Source: Lineus longissimus (taxonomy: Eukaryota > Nemertea > Pilidiophora > Heteronemertea > Lineidae). Taken from it: a stretch of DNA of 64,000 nucleotides. The stretch's first letter is position 1; every line of letters starts with the position of its first letter. The notes beneath the pieces were generated by a model. That model saw nothing but the letters and a program-made list of their open reading frames with translations. It ran no database searches and had not been told where the DNA came from. The translations under genes and the position numbers were made by a program. Shown here in pieces: positions 42,282 to 55,930 of this stretch. Where the stretch lies: the NCBI RefSeq assembly GCF_910592395.1, contig NC_088308.1:25495501-25559500 (forward strand), in the 5' to 3' direction.

Positions 42282-45200
42282 AGGTTAAACGATGAATTAG
42301 AAAAGATAATACAAAGCGGATCGATCTGCCGCTGTCTGATGTTTATATATTGGATGTTCGTGTCAGTGACCAAGTATATATCCATCATTCTGTCTGTGAC
42401 ACGAAACTTATTGCCATCACCTCACTTGCGTACATAAGCCGTGTACACTAGGTTTATACGTCACGGTGGTTCGTTGTTACGGGACTCCGTCGCGGCAGCA
42501 AATCCCTCTGTACATCTTTACATACAGAATTTCTCGACGGAATTAAAAGACAATTTCCAATTAGACCATGTCTTTTGTAGGAAATTAGACCAAGTCATTC
42601 ATGGGCAAAGTGAGGCAACTGGCCTGCCTCATTAATCCAGTGTGCAATCTAGATTTCCGTGCCTCTGGATTATGTAAGATCCCTTTAATTGGCAAACCAT
42701 CGATTTCATCATTGGGTCTCTAAGTGATAACTGACCATGTTTGGTAGTCCCCTAGTGTCGCCAGCCTCTAAGCTCGGACTTTAACCGCGTAATTGAAAAG
42801 AGCAATAGGGAGGGACTGGACTTAGCGAAGATAATTGTTTGACATTGTCAATGAACGTCCAACAACCAACGATACATGTACAGATATACAAATCAAACTC
42901 GAATCTAATAGTTATTTAGTGGAATATCAAACTACATTATTGTATAGGCTACAAGGGCCCGGTTGCTCAAGACAAGTTAGTTATCATGCTAACACATAAG
43001 CTCAACTGAAGGAGGTAACGCCAGGTTACAGTTGAGGCCAACGTAACTGACTTGCCTTGTTTTTGAAAACGGACCGACCAAGGAAGTAAAGCATCCCGAC
43101 TCGTATACGCACAAGTCTCGTGACCTTTCATGAGGCTGATATGCTAGTTTATTAAGTTCTATGCGGCGAATTCATTCAAGCGGCACTTATACCGGCCTTT
43201 ATACCCGTGAGTACGAAGACGCAGGAAAGTCGATGAAATACATTAACCTTAGTCGTTCTACGGCGTCATTCGTAATTGATGTAAAACTTGCCTATTATGT
43301 TCATTACAAATGACGATCATATCAGATTGCAAGGTCTTTTGTTGGAAAATTACTTATTCACGACTAATCAGATTGGTCAGAGACAAACACGCAACAAAAT
43401 ATGGCTAGTTATGTAAACGAATAAGAAATATGCCAGAAATAGCTCGGCCTTGAGAGCATACGATGATTTACTTTAAGAAGGATAACAAAATATGTGATAT
43501 TCCGCATCACCGAATTCATTTTCAACACGCAACACTGGTACCTAGTTTCATAGACTGGTAACCTGGCACGCGATCGCCCTCTTTGTAAGGTTTGTTTTCT
43601 GAAGCAATGTAAAAAAGATATACATGTATACAGTTAGATACCTTAAAGAGTCAGCCAACATCGGTAAGACTCGCGCCAAGTCCAAATTGGAAAAACAGTC
43701 CCGGGATACATCTTTCCTAACAAGTTGCTGAACTGGTGTCATGTTGATGTGGTATACGGATTGAGAAGATATCACGACGGCGTATAAGCACTTGCTTACA
43801 TGTAGTAATGGCATACAACGTCAGTCTCACTACAGCAATAGAAATTTGGATGATGTTCCCTGATGCGACCACATCCAAGAGCTACCTCGAGTCTGATTAG
43901 CACGACCCTGTCAGGTTTTAATTGCATCCGCTCGACTCATACTCGACAAGTGAATTGGCGCGCATACCTCCACCTGGCTCTCACCCTGTTCGACCGATTC
44001 AACCCGAAGACCAATCAGTGTCACTATCATCTAAGTAGCTTCGATGAACTCCGCGACAATTAAATCTCATGCCCTGTGAACACGTTTTCATGGCCAGAAT
44101 ACAGAGATGGGATTGCATGATGAATAAGAAAAAGGGGAAGAATGCGATTGCCTGCTACTAAGGCTCATGGTATGCATACTTTGCCATCACTCCCAAATTG
44201 GCTTCTAAACGAGACAATAGCTAATGACTTGAACTGACTTGCACGATGTTTTGGGGAGAGCGAAACGCACTTGCATGACGCTGAGACTCATCATTATTTC
44301 CCATAATTGCAAGTAGCCGTTGAAAAGATACAAAGCCAACCCTAACCCAAAGATACAAAAGATAAAAAGCCAACCCTATTATATTGCCTCGAAGAAACGT
44401 TCTTTCTTTTTCGAAGGTCTTTTATCCTTATCATACTATTAGTATAATACCCATTTGTTTACGGTTGCATGATCAACGGAAACTGATGGCCACGCTATCG
44501 CCTGCCCTGCAAAAGTAGTCAGCCTCTCATAATAGTCTTTCCAAACTTTCTTCACAAAGGAGGTGCTGAACGTGACATAGTTCAGTCGTCGACTTTCTTT
44601 CCCGGGTCTTGTAATTCACTGCTTGCTGGTCACGTTAACATGCGATGCCAGTTCTGTCTGCGTTCAGCAAAGTTCTTCGAGTGTTAGGTTGGCAGAGAAA
44701 GGAATGGATCCTAAACGCGCAGCTCATGCAGTTTTGACATTAGTAACACCGCTTTAGTATGTGATATTCGCAAAACAGTCATTATTTATCATCAATCGTC
44801 GTCCTTGTCGCATCGTCATCGTCCCCGCCCAGAAATCACGTGTGACATAGGATCATCATCATCATCATTGTCGTCGTCACTATCGCCATCATCCTAGAGA
44901 TCACCGATATTACCTCAAAAAAGCTGTGTAATTACACGACGAAACATTAAATGAAAATCATAGATTAGTGGAACACATTGACCACGGGTAGCCGATAAAA
45001 ACTAATCACAATTCGAACCCAAGGACACCAAAAGTATTCCTAAGCCAATGAATAAACTTATAATCTTCTTCTTTCTCCTAAAAGGCTTCAAAATAATAGG
45101 GTTTTCAATCACCCAACACGGACCATCTCATATGTTAGAAAAAGGTTTTAAGAATGAATTAAAAGGTACGTGTGATTGGCAGTCCCATTAACTTTCACAC

Positions 45201-45552
45201 CGGGTTATTGGAATGACTTCCTCCGAAGCCGAAGATGTTTACTTTGGATCCAGCGCGACTCTTTATTAGGTGTCAAGGCATTGACGTATTGTCATTAGAG
45301 TCTCGCAGAATCTCACGCGAGTTTGACGGGTGTATGAAGCCACCTGTGGCCGCGTAATTATTCACTCGCGGAGAGAATCGCGGGTCTTGTCTTGCTTCCT
45401 AAGACAGGTGTGACAGTTCAATTTAAATGCAAACAATGCCTGTCGAAGTGTCACATATTTAGAGGTCTTTACGCATTGGAAGGCTTCAGAATCTCACTCT
45501 AGTGCGTAGTTTCTTTTCCGTTCATTTTCCTCTTCTTTTATGCGCTGTTGCA

Positions 45553-45708
45553 CTTAAAGGGAGTCTGTGGACAGGAGCCAGGTCCAGATTAAGTTACACG
45601 AAGTCACCGATAGCGGTCTCTCATGTCTATTGCTGAATCGAACAAGACCAAGTCTCCTAACTATGCACATTAGTCACTTGAAGAAAACCAATTCGACTCC
45701 CTTTAAAC
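45553..45708. mobile_element. ~155-bp MITE-like element with 12-bp terminal inverted repeats
   Basis: The left end ttaaagggagtc matches the right end gactccctttaa exactly in inverted orientation. Internal sequence is non-coding. A related sequence begins at 46628 (acttaaagggagtct) and stays alignable for about 90 bp, including gaagtcgcc against gaagtcacc and tccctcat against tctctcat, but I do not see its right end. Confidence 0.6.
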
Positions 45709-46627
45709 AGAATCGATAAACAAGGTGCAATAGGTTATTCTTTTATCGTTTCTTGTTGGTGATTCGTCAATAAAGAAGAAGACGAAAAAGGAAGAACTAT
45801 CGCCAGGGATTTCCAGCTATACTACACAATCAAAGTGGACAAGACGCGGGATGACAGTTTGTGCAGAATATGCAAATTTGGGCCATTCTGCCTCCGCTGA
45901 CCAGCAGATACGCCTCATGAATGACAATGGACGCAAATGCCAGTGGAGGCCATCACATTAACGTTTATTACAAAGAACAATGTTAGTCACCGAAACGGGA
46001 TTGGATGAAAGCTTTTTCATGGCGAGTTGATTTTTATCCTCAAGTTGTCTTTGCTTATCACGAATGCCTGTCAGAGGTTTGTTCTATTTCGCCCACCTTC
46101 TTCTTTTCCTGCTTATCTAGTTTTATAGCGCATTTGTCCTGGTTGACAATAACCTGGGAAGGAAGTGAAGTAAAAAGCCATCGCCGGCCGAGACACCATG
46201 ATGAGAAATGCTAATAGGCCTGTACCGTCAGTCAGATGGCAGACAGCGGCACTGGCTATCTCAAACCCGCAAGCACCGTGTTTTGTTTGGGCTGTTACTA
46301 GCCTTATATTTGGGAAACTCATCTCAGCGTCATATAGGAATTCCTCACCTTTGGTCATTGAATGAAGATGAGAAATCTCGCCTGAATTTTGGAATTGCAA
46401 GACAGGTACCGAAGCTGTAGATCAAGCATACATTGAACACTTTTCCTTTAAATTGTGTTAAACAGGTGATCATCTCTACCGTCTACAAATATCAATGAGG
46501 GCGACATGAATACGTTTCTTATTCATTATTCAGATACTTGGAAAGATAACACCTCACTCACGTTTGGTAGTATCGTGTCTCCGTCATGTTCCATTAGCCA
46601 TCTCGATCAGATGGTTTGCTCTCTCAT

Positions 46628-46730
46628 GGAGCATACTTAAAGGGAGTCTACAGCCTGCAGCTTGGTAAAGAGAGTAAATCAGATGAAGTCGCCAATGAGG
46701 TATCCCTCATATCTCACATTATACATGTTA
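46628..46730. mobile_element. Partial relative of the 45553 MITE-like element
   Basis: Shares the 15-bp start acttaaagggagtct and roughly two-thirds identity over the next 90 bp with the element at 45553. No matching right terminal repeat was found, so it looks truncated. It lies within a 128-codon open frame (46616-47002), which should therefore not be taken as a gene without other evidence. Confidence 0.5.
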
Positions 46731-48059
46731 GTCAAAACTATTCACGCTTACGAGGAATAGTTTTACGCTTGTTAGCGGAATACATTGTATTGCTGCTTCG
46801 TCTCCTTTCTGTATATATTAGTCTCCTGAAAATGGCCAATTCAATCCTCTCAGCTCTTTCCTATGATAGATATGCTTTTCCCAAAGCGAACCAGTTTAAT
46901 AATATTTCACCACAGCCTGAATTTAATGTATTTAATTGGAAGTTAGAACGCTTAATTCAGTTTTTGCGCTTATTAGTTTGCAAAATCGATACGGAGATCT
47001 GAACTAAAATGACTCGAAGACATGATTAGGCAAAATCAATGGCGTCATCTGAACTTGATATTTGCTTCGACAATTTTCTGCACGAATAGGAAAATTGATT
47101 TTTAACGACTGGTTATGTGACTTTGGTTGAAGACGCTGTTTCTCTACCGGAATAATGGCCCTCTTCGAGATTACCGGTAAAAATGAGAAGACGAATCGGC
47201 AAAAAAGTCCTCTCGTCTTGCAACTACAATTTAGCCTCGTTGGCTTCATCTTACAAAAATGACGCATCGAACAACACCACCGTGATTACAAAATGTGTTT
47301 AACATGCTCCGAGTGTTATCATTTTGTTCATCAATGCACTATACTGCATATGAAAAGAAATCGTTCAAATCAAATCTTTGATCCGGAGTTGTACAATTTG
47401 CTGGTCGAAAGCATAGTCGAGCTAGCGGCAGTGTTAGACAGCTAACCTTGTGCAGCTATCCAGTCTCTGGTTTTCTCTATGGAAATATCAGTCTCCATTC
47501 CTTCAAAAGTCTAGATTCATACCCGTGAATGGTCTAGGGATGACTTTAGATTTACAACCTGACTTTGCCTTCAGCGGAAATTGATGTAGCCTAGACTACT
47601 CCACTTTATTTTACATGCACCTTAAGCGTTAGTTTACCACAGAGAATACGATATGTTCTTTTCCTATCCTCGAATTTATGACCTGACACGAACATAATTC
47701 ACAGAAAGATGTAAACCACCTTCTCAAGAAAGATCAAATTCGCCTAGCTGTGGGCGAACGCGCGATTAGCTCGTAAATTCGCTGTGACACTTGTCTCACG
47801 GGACCAATAGAATCATTTGGTATTCCAAGTCAAATTAGGCGGTCAATTGTCAGCAAATTTAGACAAGAAATTTCGTCGGAGTTGTTCTACACACAAAAAC
47901 ACAATTATAGATTTTAAATAATTGAATCTTCCTGGTCACAGTATTCGACGTGATGCGGGGAAATTTCTATAATTTCAGTATTGATTGAGTTAACATTTCA
48001 GCATGTGGTGGCCATAGTAAGGAAAATCATTTCGTAGATACCTGATAAACGGGTCACGA

Positions 48060-48186
<127 letters not shown>

Positions 48187-50307
48187 TTGTTGCTGTGTGT
48201 TGGTGCCCCTCTCTTTCGTGAGACATCAAGTCTTTTCATTGTCTTAGTATTCTTTATTCGTCAATAGGTTATATACACATCAGTTTCTGCTCAGAATATC
48301 TGAAACTAGAGATGAATTTCCTCCCGGTTGTCGGACAAGTGTAGTCTTCAGCTGGTGATTATCTTAATGGCTCATTATAAATGTTCTAAAATATCAAAGT
48401 TGAAGTCGCCATATATAAATACAGCGCGACTCCCTCATTAAATTGTAATGGTTAAAGGGAGAATAGATAGTCGAAGAACCGAGGTAGACTATCAAGTTTA
48501 GGCGAAACGTCAGTTTTGATTGCAGGGGTTGCACTCTTTCAACCAATTGCTTCCGAGATGACAGGGCCCCATAGTACCTGACATCTCGCGAATGTAACTC
48601 CGGCTACTATTTTTATGATATTAAGCTTTCCTCCTGCTTTTGACATTTTGAGAACATCCGATGGATAATAAGACGCGCAGTACATTATCTGGCATCTGAT
48701 AACAAAAAATAACATTGTTAGTACAACAACATGTACCTATTTCTCAGGACCAAAATATGAGTAAAAATTATAAATACAGCTTCCATCATTGGCTGTACAT
48801 GTATGTATATAATGTACGGTACGGTTCATTGTTTTTTCACTGAATCTTTTGTGAAACGCGGAATTAAGACATGGTTATACCAAGCTGTATAAGGACCACA
48901 CACTCTTTTTATAACATGTACTTAATACTACGGTTAGTGCAACTGACAAGATCGTGGGCTCACGGCTTGCGATAATGGACCCACCTTGCTTAAATAAGAC
49001 TTCCCAGCATTAATCTTCGACGCCATTATAGAATAAGGCTTCATTTATTAAAAAAAAATAAAAAATTGATAAGCACATACGTTTTGTCTTCTGCATTTGA
49101 CGTCTGGATGTTTTCTTTGCTTAAGCCTAGGAAGACAGCCTAAGCCGGTGTAATGTTTTTGAGTGTTTCTGTTTTTGAGTGTTTCCCCTCATTGTTTGGG
49201 AACGCTCAAAAATAGATTGACGAGTATTTCTGTGTATCCCCCCTATTGAAAAGTCATGGTCTCTCTAGCTGCCTATTGTTTGGAAACACTGAAACATGGG
49301 GAACAACCACAGATGTTACACCAGAACTGAGAGATTGTCATCTGGCCCAAAGGAGCCAGGCTCTTGGTTCGCCAACGAAAAGAAATGCATTTCTTTTCCG
49401 TAAGTACACTGTACTCAATACATTTGTGGTGAAATGTGTATATCAATATTTTAGGGAACATCTTTCTTCCCTCCTGCTTGGTGAGAAGAATAACACTTGA
49501 TTCTCAATTAGAGTACCGTAAACCGATCTCTTTTCTTGATTGTGGTACCGCAATATTATGCTAAAACATGCTACATGAAAGCGACTCCCGATATTCCCCG
49601 CTTAGCAATCTCCGCTCCAACCACTTCGTTAAAATCTGTTCTTCCAGGCCAGGCAGGGACTTCACAGCCAACCCTGGATTCGGCTTTCCCTGTCACTGAT
49701 TTTCTATGTAACATCCCCAATAATGAGTATTACTCATTACATTTGGTTGACGGCTCATGTTCAAGCCGATGTTGCAGGTATTCTTTCCGGGGTCTCAGCC
49801 CAACCCTGGATTTGCTGGTGCGTAAGGCATCATCTCATCTGTCTGCTTCCGAGGCATTAACCTCATCAACGAGCATCTTGATATTAATTCCAACACATGC
49901 GACTTTAGATTTCTTTCGATTCGCTGAGCGATTCCTCCTTGCTTGTCACATTATAATTTGTAGAACATGTGTGGCTCTACCATTCTGCTAGAAATTGGTC
50001 TATTTGATTTCTTCTTCTTCTTCTTCCTTTCATCTAATTATTCTAATTTAACAGGAAGTCGAGCATGTTGCTGTAGTTTCAAGCACTATACTGCTTCTAT
50101 GACATTCGAATTTCAATGTAGTACAGATTGTAGGCATACCGGTACCATATTGCAGATGATTTTAAAATGATTCGAAAGGACTTCTCCGAGAATGATGGCG
50201 ATCCAAAATCGCCATACCAGTAAGGAAACCTATTTTGTCCAAGTTCGAGGGACGAGATAAAACCTCAGATGCGTTTTATACCGTCGGTAGCTTCCCCTTG
50301 ATGTTAA

Positions 50308-50676
50308 CCATGGTGGCATTTCAATTCTGATATCAAATTTTCTACTCTGGGAGGCGGACGTTGGGATTCGAATTGCTTTCATCGGGTATTGTTCGTCTGG
50401 TGCCTAGATCGACCGCCATTAGTGCAGATTGTGTGGAAGAAATCGGGAAATTCTGACAATTACTGGAATAATCCCTGGGTACTAATTGAACCACACAGAG
50501 GTTCATTTAGGAAGATGAGGCCAAAGTTGTTTGAAAAGATCAGAGTTGTTAGTCCTTCAGTATCAGACGCCGAAACAGTTCAACAGCTCGGTTCAGGGTG
50601 TTCAACGTTTGGGTTCAACATAAGCAATCTTAATAGTGGTGCTCACTGGAATTTAACACACAGGACGACATTGTAG
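50308..50676 (+). other. Open frame of 122 codons, possible exon, unrecognised
   Basis: Open from after TAA at 50305 to TAG at 50676 with no ATG near the start. Acceptor-like edges exist at ggtgcctag (about 50407) and tagtgcag (about 50429). The downstream part, containing YWNNPWVLIEPHRGSFRKM, has coding-like codon positions. No domain recognised. Confidence 0.18.
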
Positions 50677-51756
50677 CCACAAAACTGAGTGACCAATGGT
50701 TCAGCATGCAAGAGAAGCCGTGAAAGTTTTTTTATGCAGAATGTGTTCACACGCTTGGATGCCAGGCAGGGCCTTTGGAAAAGGGTCATTACCGAAGCTG
50801 TCATTTTGGTGGCTTAATGTTCTTTGTCACCACGTTTGCCTTTGTAGCTACTTAACATATTGACTAACGAACCCAGGCCCCGCTTAAGGGTACATTTCCT
50901 CGGCTTCACTTCAATTTGCCTTAAAACGTCCATCTACTCTTGCCGGTAACAGATATTTTCCGCAACTGGAATCAACTCCATCAATCTTTGACATAGAGAA
51001 AAATAACAAGTAGCCGTTACTGCGTCAGTCAAGTGGAAACAGATATCTGCTCGTCTCTCGTCTTGATTTACTGAGATTTTTTGTCCTGTAGTGATTATTT
51101 ATTCAGGCTATGTGGCTAAGTACTGCCAACTACTTTTCTTACCATCAGCTCCAAGAAACCTTACCACTTATGATCAGCAAGTTGCATTATTTCATCAATC
51201 TCCAATCCAGCCTCCATTTAATTCGAGATTTGGCAATGGCATCTCGACCTGATGTCCATAGGGTGGATTTTTCAGGCGATAAATCGGTAAAGGCATGTAG
51301 TAATTGACTGCGACAAGCCGTGGGGACTGGTAGACATTCAATCACATCGCCCAAGGTAATCACAAGCGCAGCCTTTCCTCTTACAAGGTGTCACACGGAA
51401 TGGAGATTACCTTCAATTAGGTACATGGCCTTTGGCATCGCCGCGATACTGATTAAAAAAGAGGGCGATATTATACCTTGTGCTGGCAGCGGTGCTAATC
51501 AATCATGTTGCGATTCGTACACTTGGATGGAGAGACTAAGTGTATCAACACTTCATTTTGTAAGATCACTTCGCAGAAATGATTTCATTTGCATACCTCG
51601 AGTAGGGGACACATAAAGGTGATGATGTACATCCGTTAACTTTCACTACTTGACGTGAAAGGAGACATGCTGACCTTTGGTCATGAGGAAAGCTTCTTAT
51701 AGGGAGAGAGAAGAGTTAGGTCCTTGAACAGACAGCAGTCAAAAGACCTATTAACA

Positions 51757-51789
51757 ACAAGAATTCATAAAGACTTTATGAATTCTTGT
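51757..51789. other. Perfect 33-bp palindrome (16-bp arms, 1-nt centre)
   Basis: The left arm, 51757-51772, is the exact reverse complement of 51774-51789, centred on a single A, with an EcoRI site in each arm. It is nested in weaker inverted similarity (tataggg..gaagag near 51697 against actcttcctata near 51801). This could extrude as a cruciform or fold as RNA. Confidence 0.9.
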
Positions 51790-53127
51790 AAAGAGTAATG
51801 ACTCTTCCTATAATTCCTCGCCACACTTAAGCTTAGAATAAAAAGGAAAGACGTATTCATGTCTTATCCCACATCTTGGAAGCAAAAAAACTACCATATA
51901 TATTGGCAGATCTTGCATTGAACAGCATTGGGGGATTACTTGTACCTTGTGGTGGAATGCTATCTCTCGAGAAGACAAACTACATGTTCAACAAAAATGA
52001 CGATGATCAACCCGGGAAAAGTTCTCAGCCCTACTTTTTCTGACCAGCTTATACCATGGCAGGGGTGAGTATTGGGAGATCTACGTTTACAACCAATGTT
52101 AAATGACGAGTGAAGAAATTAATTCTGAACGCTTTGTTATTTGAGAGCCAACCATCAAGGTTGGAACCATCGTTCTTTGAACCATCCTTGGAACCACATC
52201 TCTCAGCGCTAATGGAACTGCTGCTTTGTGTATACATGTCTTGGTTTTGGTTGCCCAGAACTAACCTTTGGCCAAATGGGCTAAAGGACAATAATTTGAC
52301 CAATCTAAGATAAACATTAATAACGTATCGATCATCTGACGATCAGAAACGTGTCACAAAATAGTGGATATCATAGGCAAGATCGCACAATCCACGAACG
52401 TCAACTCAAGTAAGTAGATGAGCGGATCCATTAAAAGGGACAATCGCACGCTTTGAACTCATCTTGTCTCTCAGTTTGATGTGAGATTAATGGAACCATC
52501 TTTTATGGAAAACCAAGACTGACGGTGAGAGATAAAGCCACGTGCTGTGTCAATCTCCACGGCGTATTTATCTATAGTCGATCGTACGTGAGGGAAATGG
52601 TTGATCTAGGTGATCACAACCTCAGATAGGGTCAGGGAAATGTCATACGGAATGGACCTCCGTGCCCTTAAATACGACATTCGACTCAGGAATACCTAAT
52701 TGCTTAACCAAACACACCAAGACGTAAGTGGTAAAATGGCTTCATTGCAGTAGGAATGCAAAGAGCTCTCCCTAGATTATACCAAGGAGATAAAAAAAAT
52801 CTGGTCTCCATTTGGTGTGTTTGCCAGATTTGGGTTCAGATTTGCGAAGTAACGAAAGCATGTACTCACAAAAAACCCAATACAGAATATGCTTAAAAAA
52901 TCCACTTTTTGTTGTTGTGCTGAACTTTTCTTACGGTTTTTTTACGATTCCGTCTAGTGGCAGTGCTCTAAGGGGGCGATATCAAAGAGACATCCTAGGT
53001 TACTATAAGTAAGTTGATTTGATGAGCCATTCAATCGGGTTTTTTTCTCAAGGTTTGGTACCCGTACCTGATGAAAATTGAGGTGGTTTTGTAGTCCATA
53101 CGCCCGAAGAGGTCTCAGTGCAAATAA

Positions 53128-53661
53128 AATATTGATAATATTGTTCTGGCCCATGTGTATTTTAACTTAAAGGGAATGGCCCGCCAAAAATGGGGAGTTT
53201 TGGACGGCCCGGTCAAAACCTTAGGCGGGAATAAGGTTTCATTGATAAATATAAGGAGTTTCAAGGCCCCCAAATCACTTGTAAGGTTCAATAGATACTG
53301 GCCTTTCATTGGTTTACCGTCTGCGTATCATTTACATACTCTCATTTTGAAAAATATGACAATATTTACGATCACGTTATTGATTTTTGCAACATTTTCG
53401 GTAACGCGCCCCTTGCGGATCTGTAAGGTACCATTCGGATGCTTGAAAAATGCTTGTCTCGTCGATTCGCTCGCGGATAAACGCATCAGGTTGACTGCAG
53501 CAACTTTTAATTGTTGGAGACAGAGAAGGAAGGAATATGATTATCAGTTTGATGAAAACTTTGCAAAGTTTCTTCTTGGGACTCGAAATCCATACTACTA
53601 TTCTCTCCATTTTCCATTTTCTCCTCTCTCCAACTCACTACTATCGCTATTGACTGCGTAA
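53128..53661 (+). other. Long open frame with a secreted-peptide-like second half, unrecognised
   Basis: 177 codons open. From the ATG at 53356 the frame would give 101 aa with a hydrophobic N-terminus (MTIFTITLLIFATFSV), four cysteines (23, 29, 34, 53) and basic cleavage-like sites (KR at 42-43, RRK at 57-59), resembling a small secreted precursor. Against this, the C-terminal region is unusual and an ATG-started 95-aa minus-strand frame (53794-53507) overlaps it. No family match. Confidence 0.2.
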
Positions 53662-54652
53662 CATACACTAACATTCTTTCGCTATCATTGCTAACTTCAT
53701 TTACTAGAACACTGGCCTCTTTGTAGCCGATTATGTAACCCATAGTGGAAACACCTGACAGCGCCGCCCGGCATGATCCACGTGCTACTGGCATATTTAT
53801 AACTCGTAGTAAATAAGGTTGTAAAAATATGCAAATGAGATGCCGTATATGGAAACCATGACGTCACTAAGCAGTTCTTATTTCTGCTACGGGTGGCGCT
53901 GTTGCTTGCTTCTGGAGGCGCTATTCAACCTCTTTAAACACATATTTACACTCTTTTCTATTATATACCTGTTCAGGGATTCTGAAAGCAAACTTAGGCG
54001 ATACTCGTCGTCTCGCCCAAAAACACGTGCTTTCACTCTGCCTCAGCGGTGAAAATACGCCATGAATTTCTGCCGAGTTGATTTAAATTTCATACCCACA
54101 AGCAGTTTCGGGCCGTTTCGGGTCGCCTTTTTGCCTATCAGAAGTGCATGCTCACTCTATCTCACCAATGCGTTCAGTGCCGAATTCATAGAATGATTCA
54201 TATATTATCCAACTCAAGATTTAAATTTTCATCTCTATAGATGTGATAGACAGAAAAGTTGAAATCAAACCTGTCAACTCAAAATACAATCCTAACAAAA
54301 TGACAAAAAGGTTTTCCTTTTGTCCTGATTATTGCAATTTGAAATTTTTACTTTACGTTTGATATTTTTCATAAGTCAGATAACATGTATATGCTCGCCT
54401 TAAACCTTTGACGTTATGGCAAACAGATTTAAAATCAAACATTTTCTTTTTTATAATAGTAAACTGTCATTTGGTAGTCTACCTTTGACCTCGGATTCAA
54501 AAGGCCTGGTATCTGCTATTTAGCAAAGTCTCTGGTATACATAGGTTGATTACTCTACGATGAGGCCAAGAAAGCAAAATGTGTAATCGTAATAATCAGA
54601 ACTTGGATCAGACAGGCAAAGATCCATGAAGTAGTCGTTATTACCTCTTCTA

Positions 54653-54720
54653 GCTATCGTCGCTGCTTTCCACTACCCATATGGCAGTCACCTGGCGTCG
54701 TAGAAAGTAACGACGATAGC
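54653..54720. other. Foldback with 18-bp arms and 32-nt loop
   Basis: gctatcgtcgctgctttc (54653-54670) pairs with 54703-54720 at 16 of 18 positions. This is a local inverted duplication, with no associated gene seen. Confidence 0.7.
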
Positions 54721-55349
54721 CAGATTTTCCGGCAAAGTAAGATTCGTGGGTTTGGTGGAGATAGCTAGATCTAGCTGTGCCGACACGTCGCCGAAAATCC
54801 AATATGTATGTACAACATCATGTACCAGAGTCTTTTTATTGAAAGACTCTGCTCCGACCGAGCAAATTGAGAATTCATCGTTCAAAATCAACAAGTAGAT
54901 GCGTAGATGAGCGCTTTTTGACCAAACCTAATTTAGGAATGACACTATCAGGGTGAAAGGGAGAGTGCGGTGAGGATCCCAGAAGGTGGAAGTCGATTCG
55001 ACCGGTGTGATCAGGTCAGGGTGAAATAACTCGTTCGCGCGAAGACTTAACTCTCCGTTTGGGGATCATCTCTGCCTGACTGTCGATGCCAAAGCCTCGT
55101 TTTCACTAAGACTTAAACCAATATAAGCACGTTTTCATGACGTTTTTTGACGGGCATCTTCTGGTATGAAAGCTGTTGGATGACTTCATTGAATGTTGGC
55201 GCTTTTATTCAGATTCCATGCACGCGTCATCTTGGAAACACGCAATTTCCTCATGCGGGCAAACCAACTGGGAATCACAAAAATTACAAATCGCTCCTTT
55301 GGCATCGAAGATCAGATTAATCAAACTGGATTGATAAAAAAGGATAACA

Positions 55350-55930
55350 GGTTCATGTCAGAACAGTTTAGTGTTGAAGAATTGCACACAAGTGCAAAGA
55401 AGTTGATTGAATGGGATTCGGCTCTGCTTCCGGTACAAAACGGAAGCCATGCAGCGGTCAATGCAAAGAACGCTGTTGATTGGTTTTCTGAAGTGTGCCT
55501 CTTTGATTAGGCCAGTGCCAAAGTGAAGGTGCTGCGTGGAGTCAAGATTCACTAAGGAGAGTGAATGGCTGAAGAGGGGCAGCAGTCTAAACGAGATGTG
55601 ACGAGATTCATCATGCTTCAGGTCCAAAACGGAAACTCATGGAGCGTCATTGGGAATGAACACTGTTATAATACATGATTTGATGCTGCCGTTGTGGAAA
55701 AAACGCTGTTCGTAAAGATGCTAAATGGAGTCAAGATTCAGGATAGTTTAGGCATGTGCATGAAGAATTACCAAAAAGCTCAAATCAGTTGATGTGGTGG
55801 GTGCAAATTTAATCCTATGTACAAAACGAAAGGCAGCGCTGGTGGTATGCAGTCTTAGCTTGTATCTAGCCACATTGCATTCGTCGTCGAAAATTCATGA
55901 AATAAAAGTTGGATTTTGTAGTCTAATCTG
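55350..55930. repeat. ~190-bp degenerate tandem repeat, about three units, possibly exon-derived
   Basis: Two landmarks recur at regular spacing: gtacaaaacggaa or gtccaaaacggaa or gtacaaaacgaaa at about 55433, 55622 and 55819, and tggagtcaagattca at about 55535 and 55727. The first unit falls in a plus-strand open frame (55193-55510) with a coding-like sequence containing EELHTSAKKLIEWDSALLP. Units two and three carry stops in the corresponding frame. Decayed tandemly duplicated exons or a non-coding tandem repeat are both possible; no family is recognised. Confidence 0.55.

Larger units (their letters stand above)
40425..45552. other. Non-genic stretch apart from an unresolved long frame
   Basis: Apart from the open frame at 41332-41907 and the palindrome at 42263, I see only short frames and low-complexity catcatcat near 44850. 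Confidence 0.5.

Noticed and set aside
45005-45080. tRNA-like B box (ggttcgaat) on the minus strand
   Set aside because: No A box at the right distance and no cloverleaf can be drawn.
46616-47002. 128-codon plus-strand open frame
   Set aside because: Its start overlaps the MITE-like sequence at 46628, it uses a TTG start, and it has no domain or splice support.
49536-49991. 151-codon plus-strand open frame
   Set aside because: Begins with TTG (first ATG at 49575). Minus-strand frames opposite it look equally coding-like but carry stops. No domain recognised.
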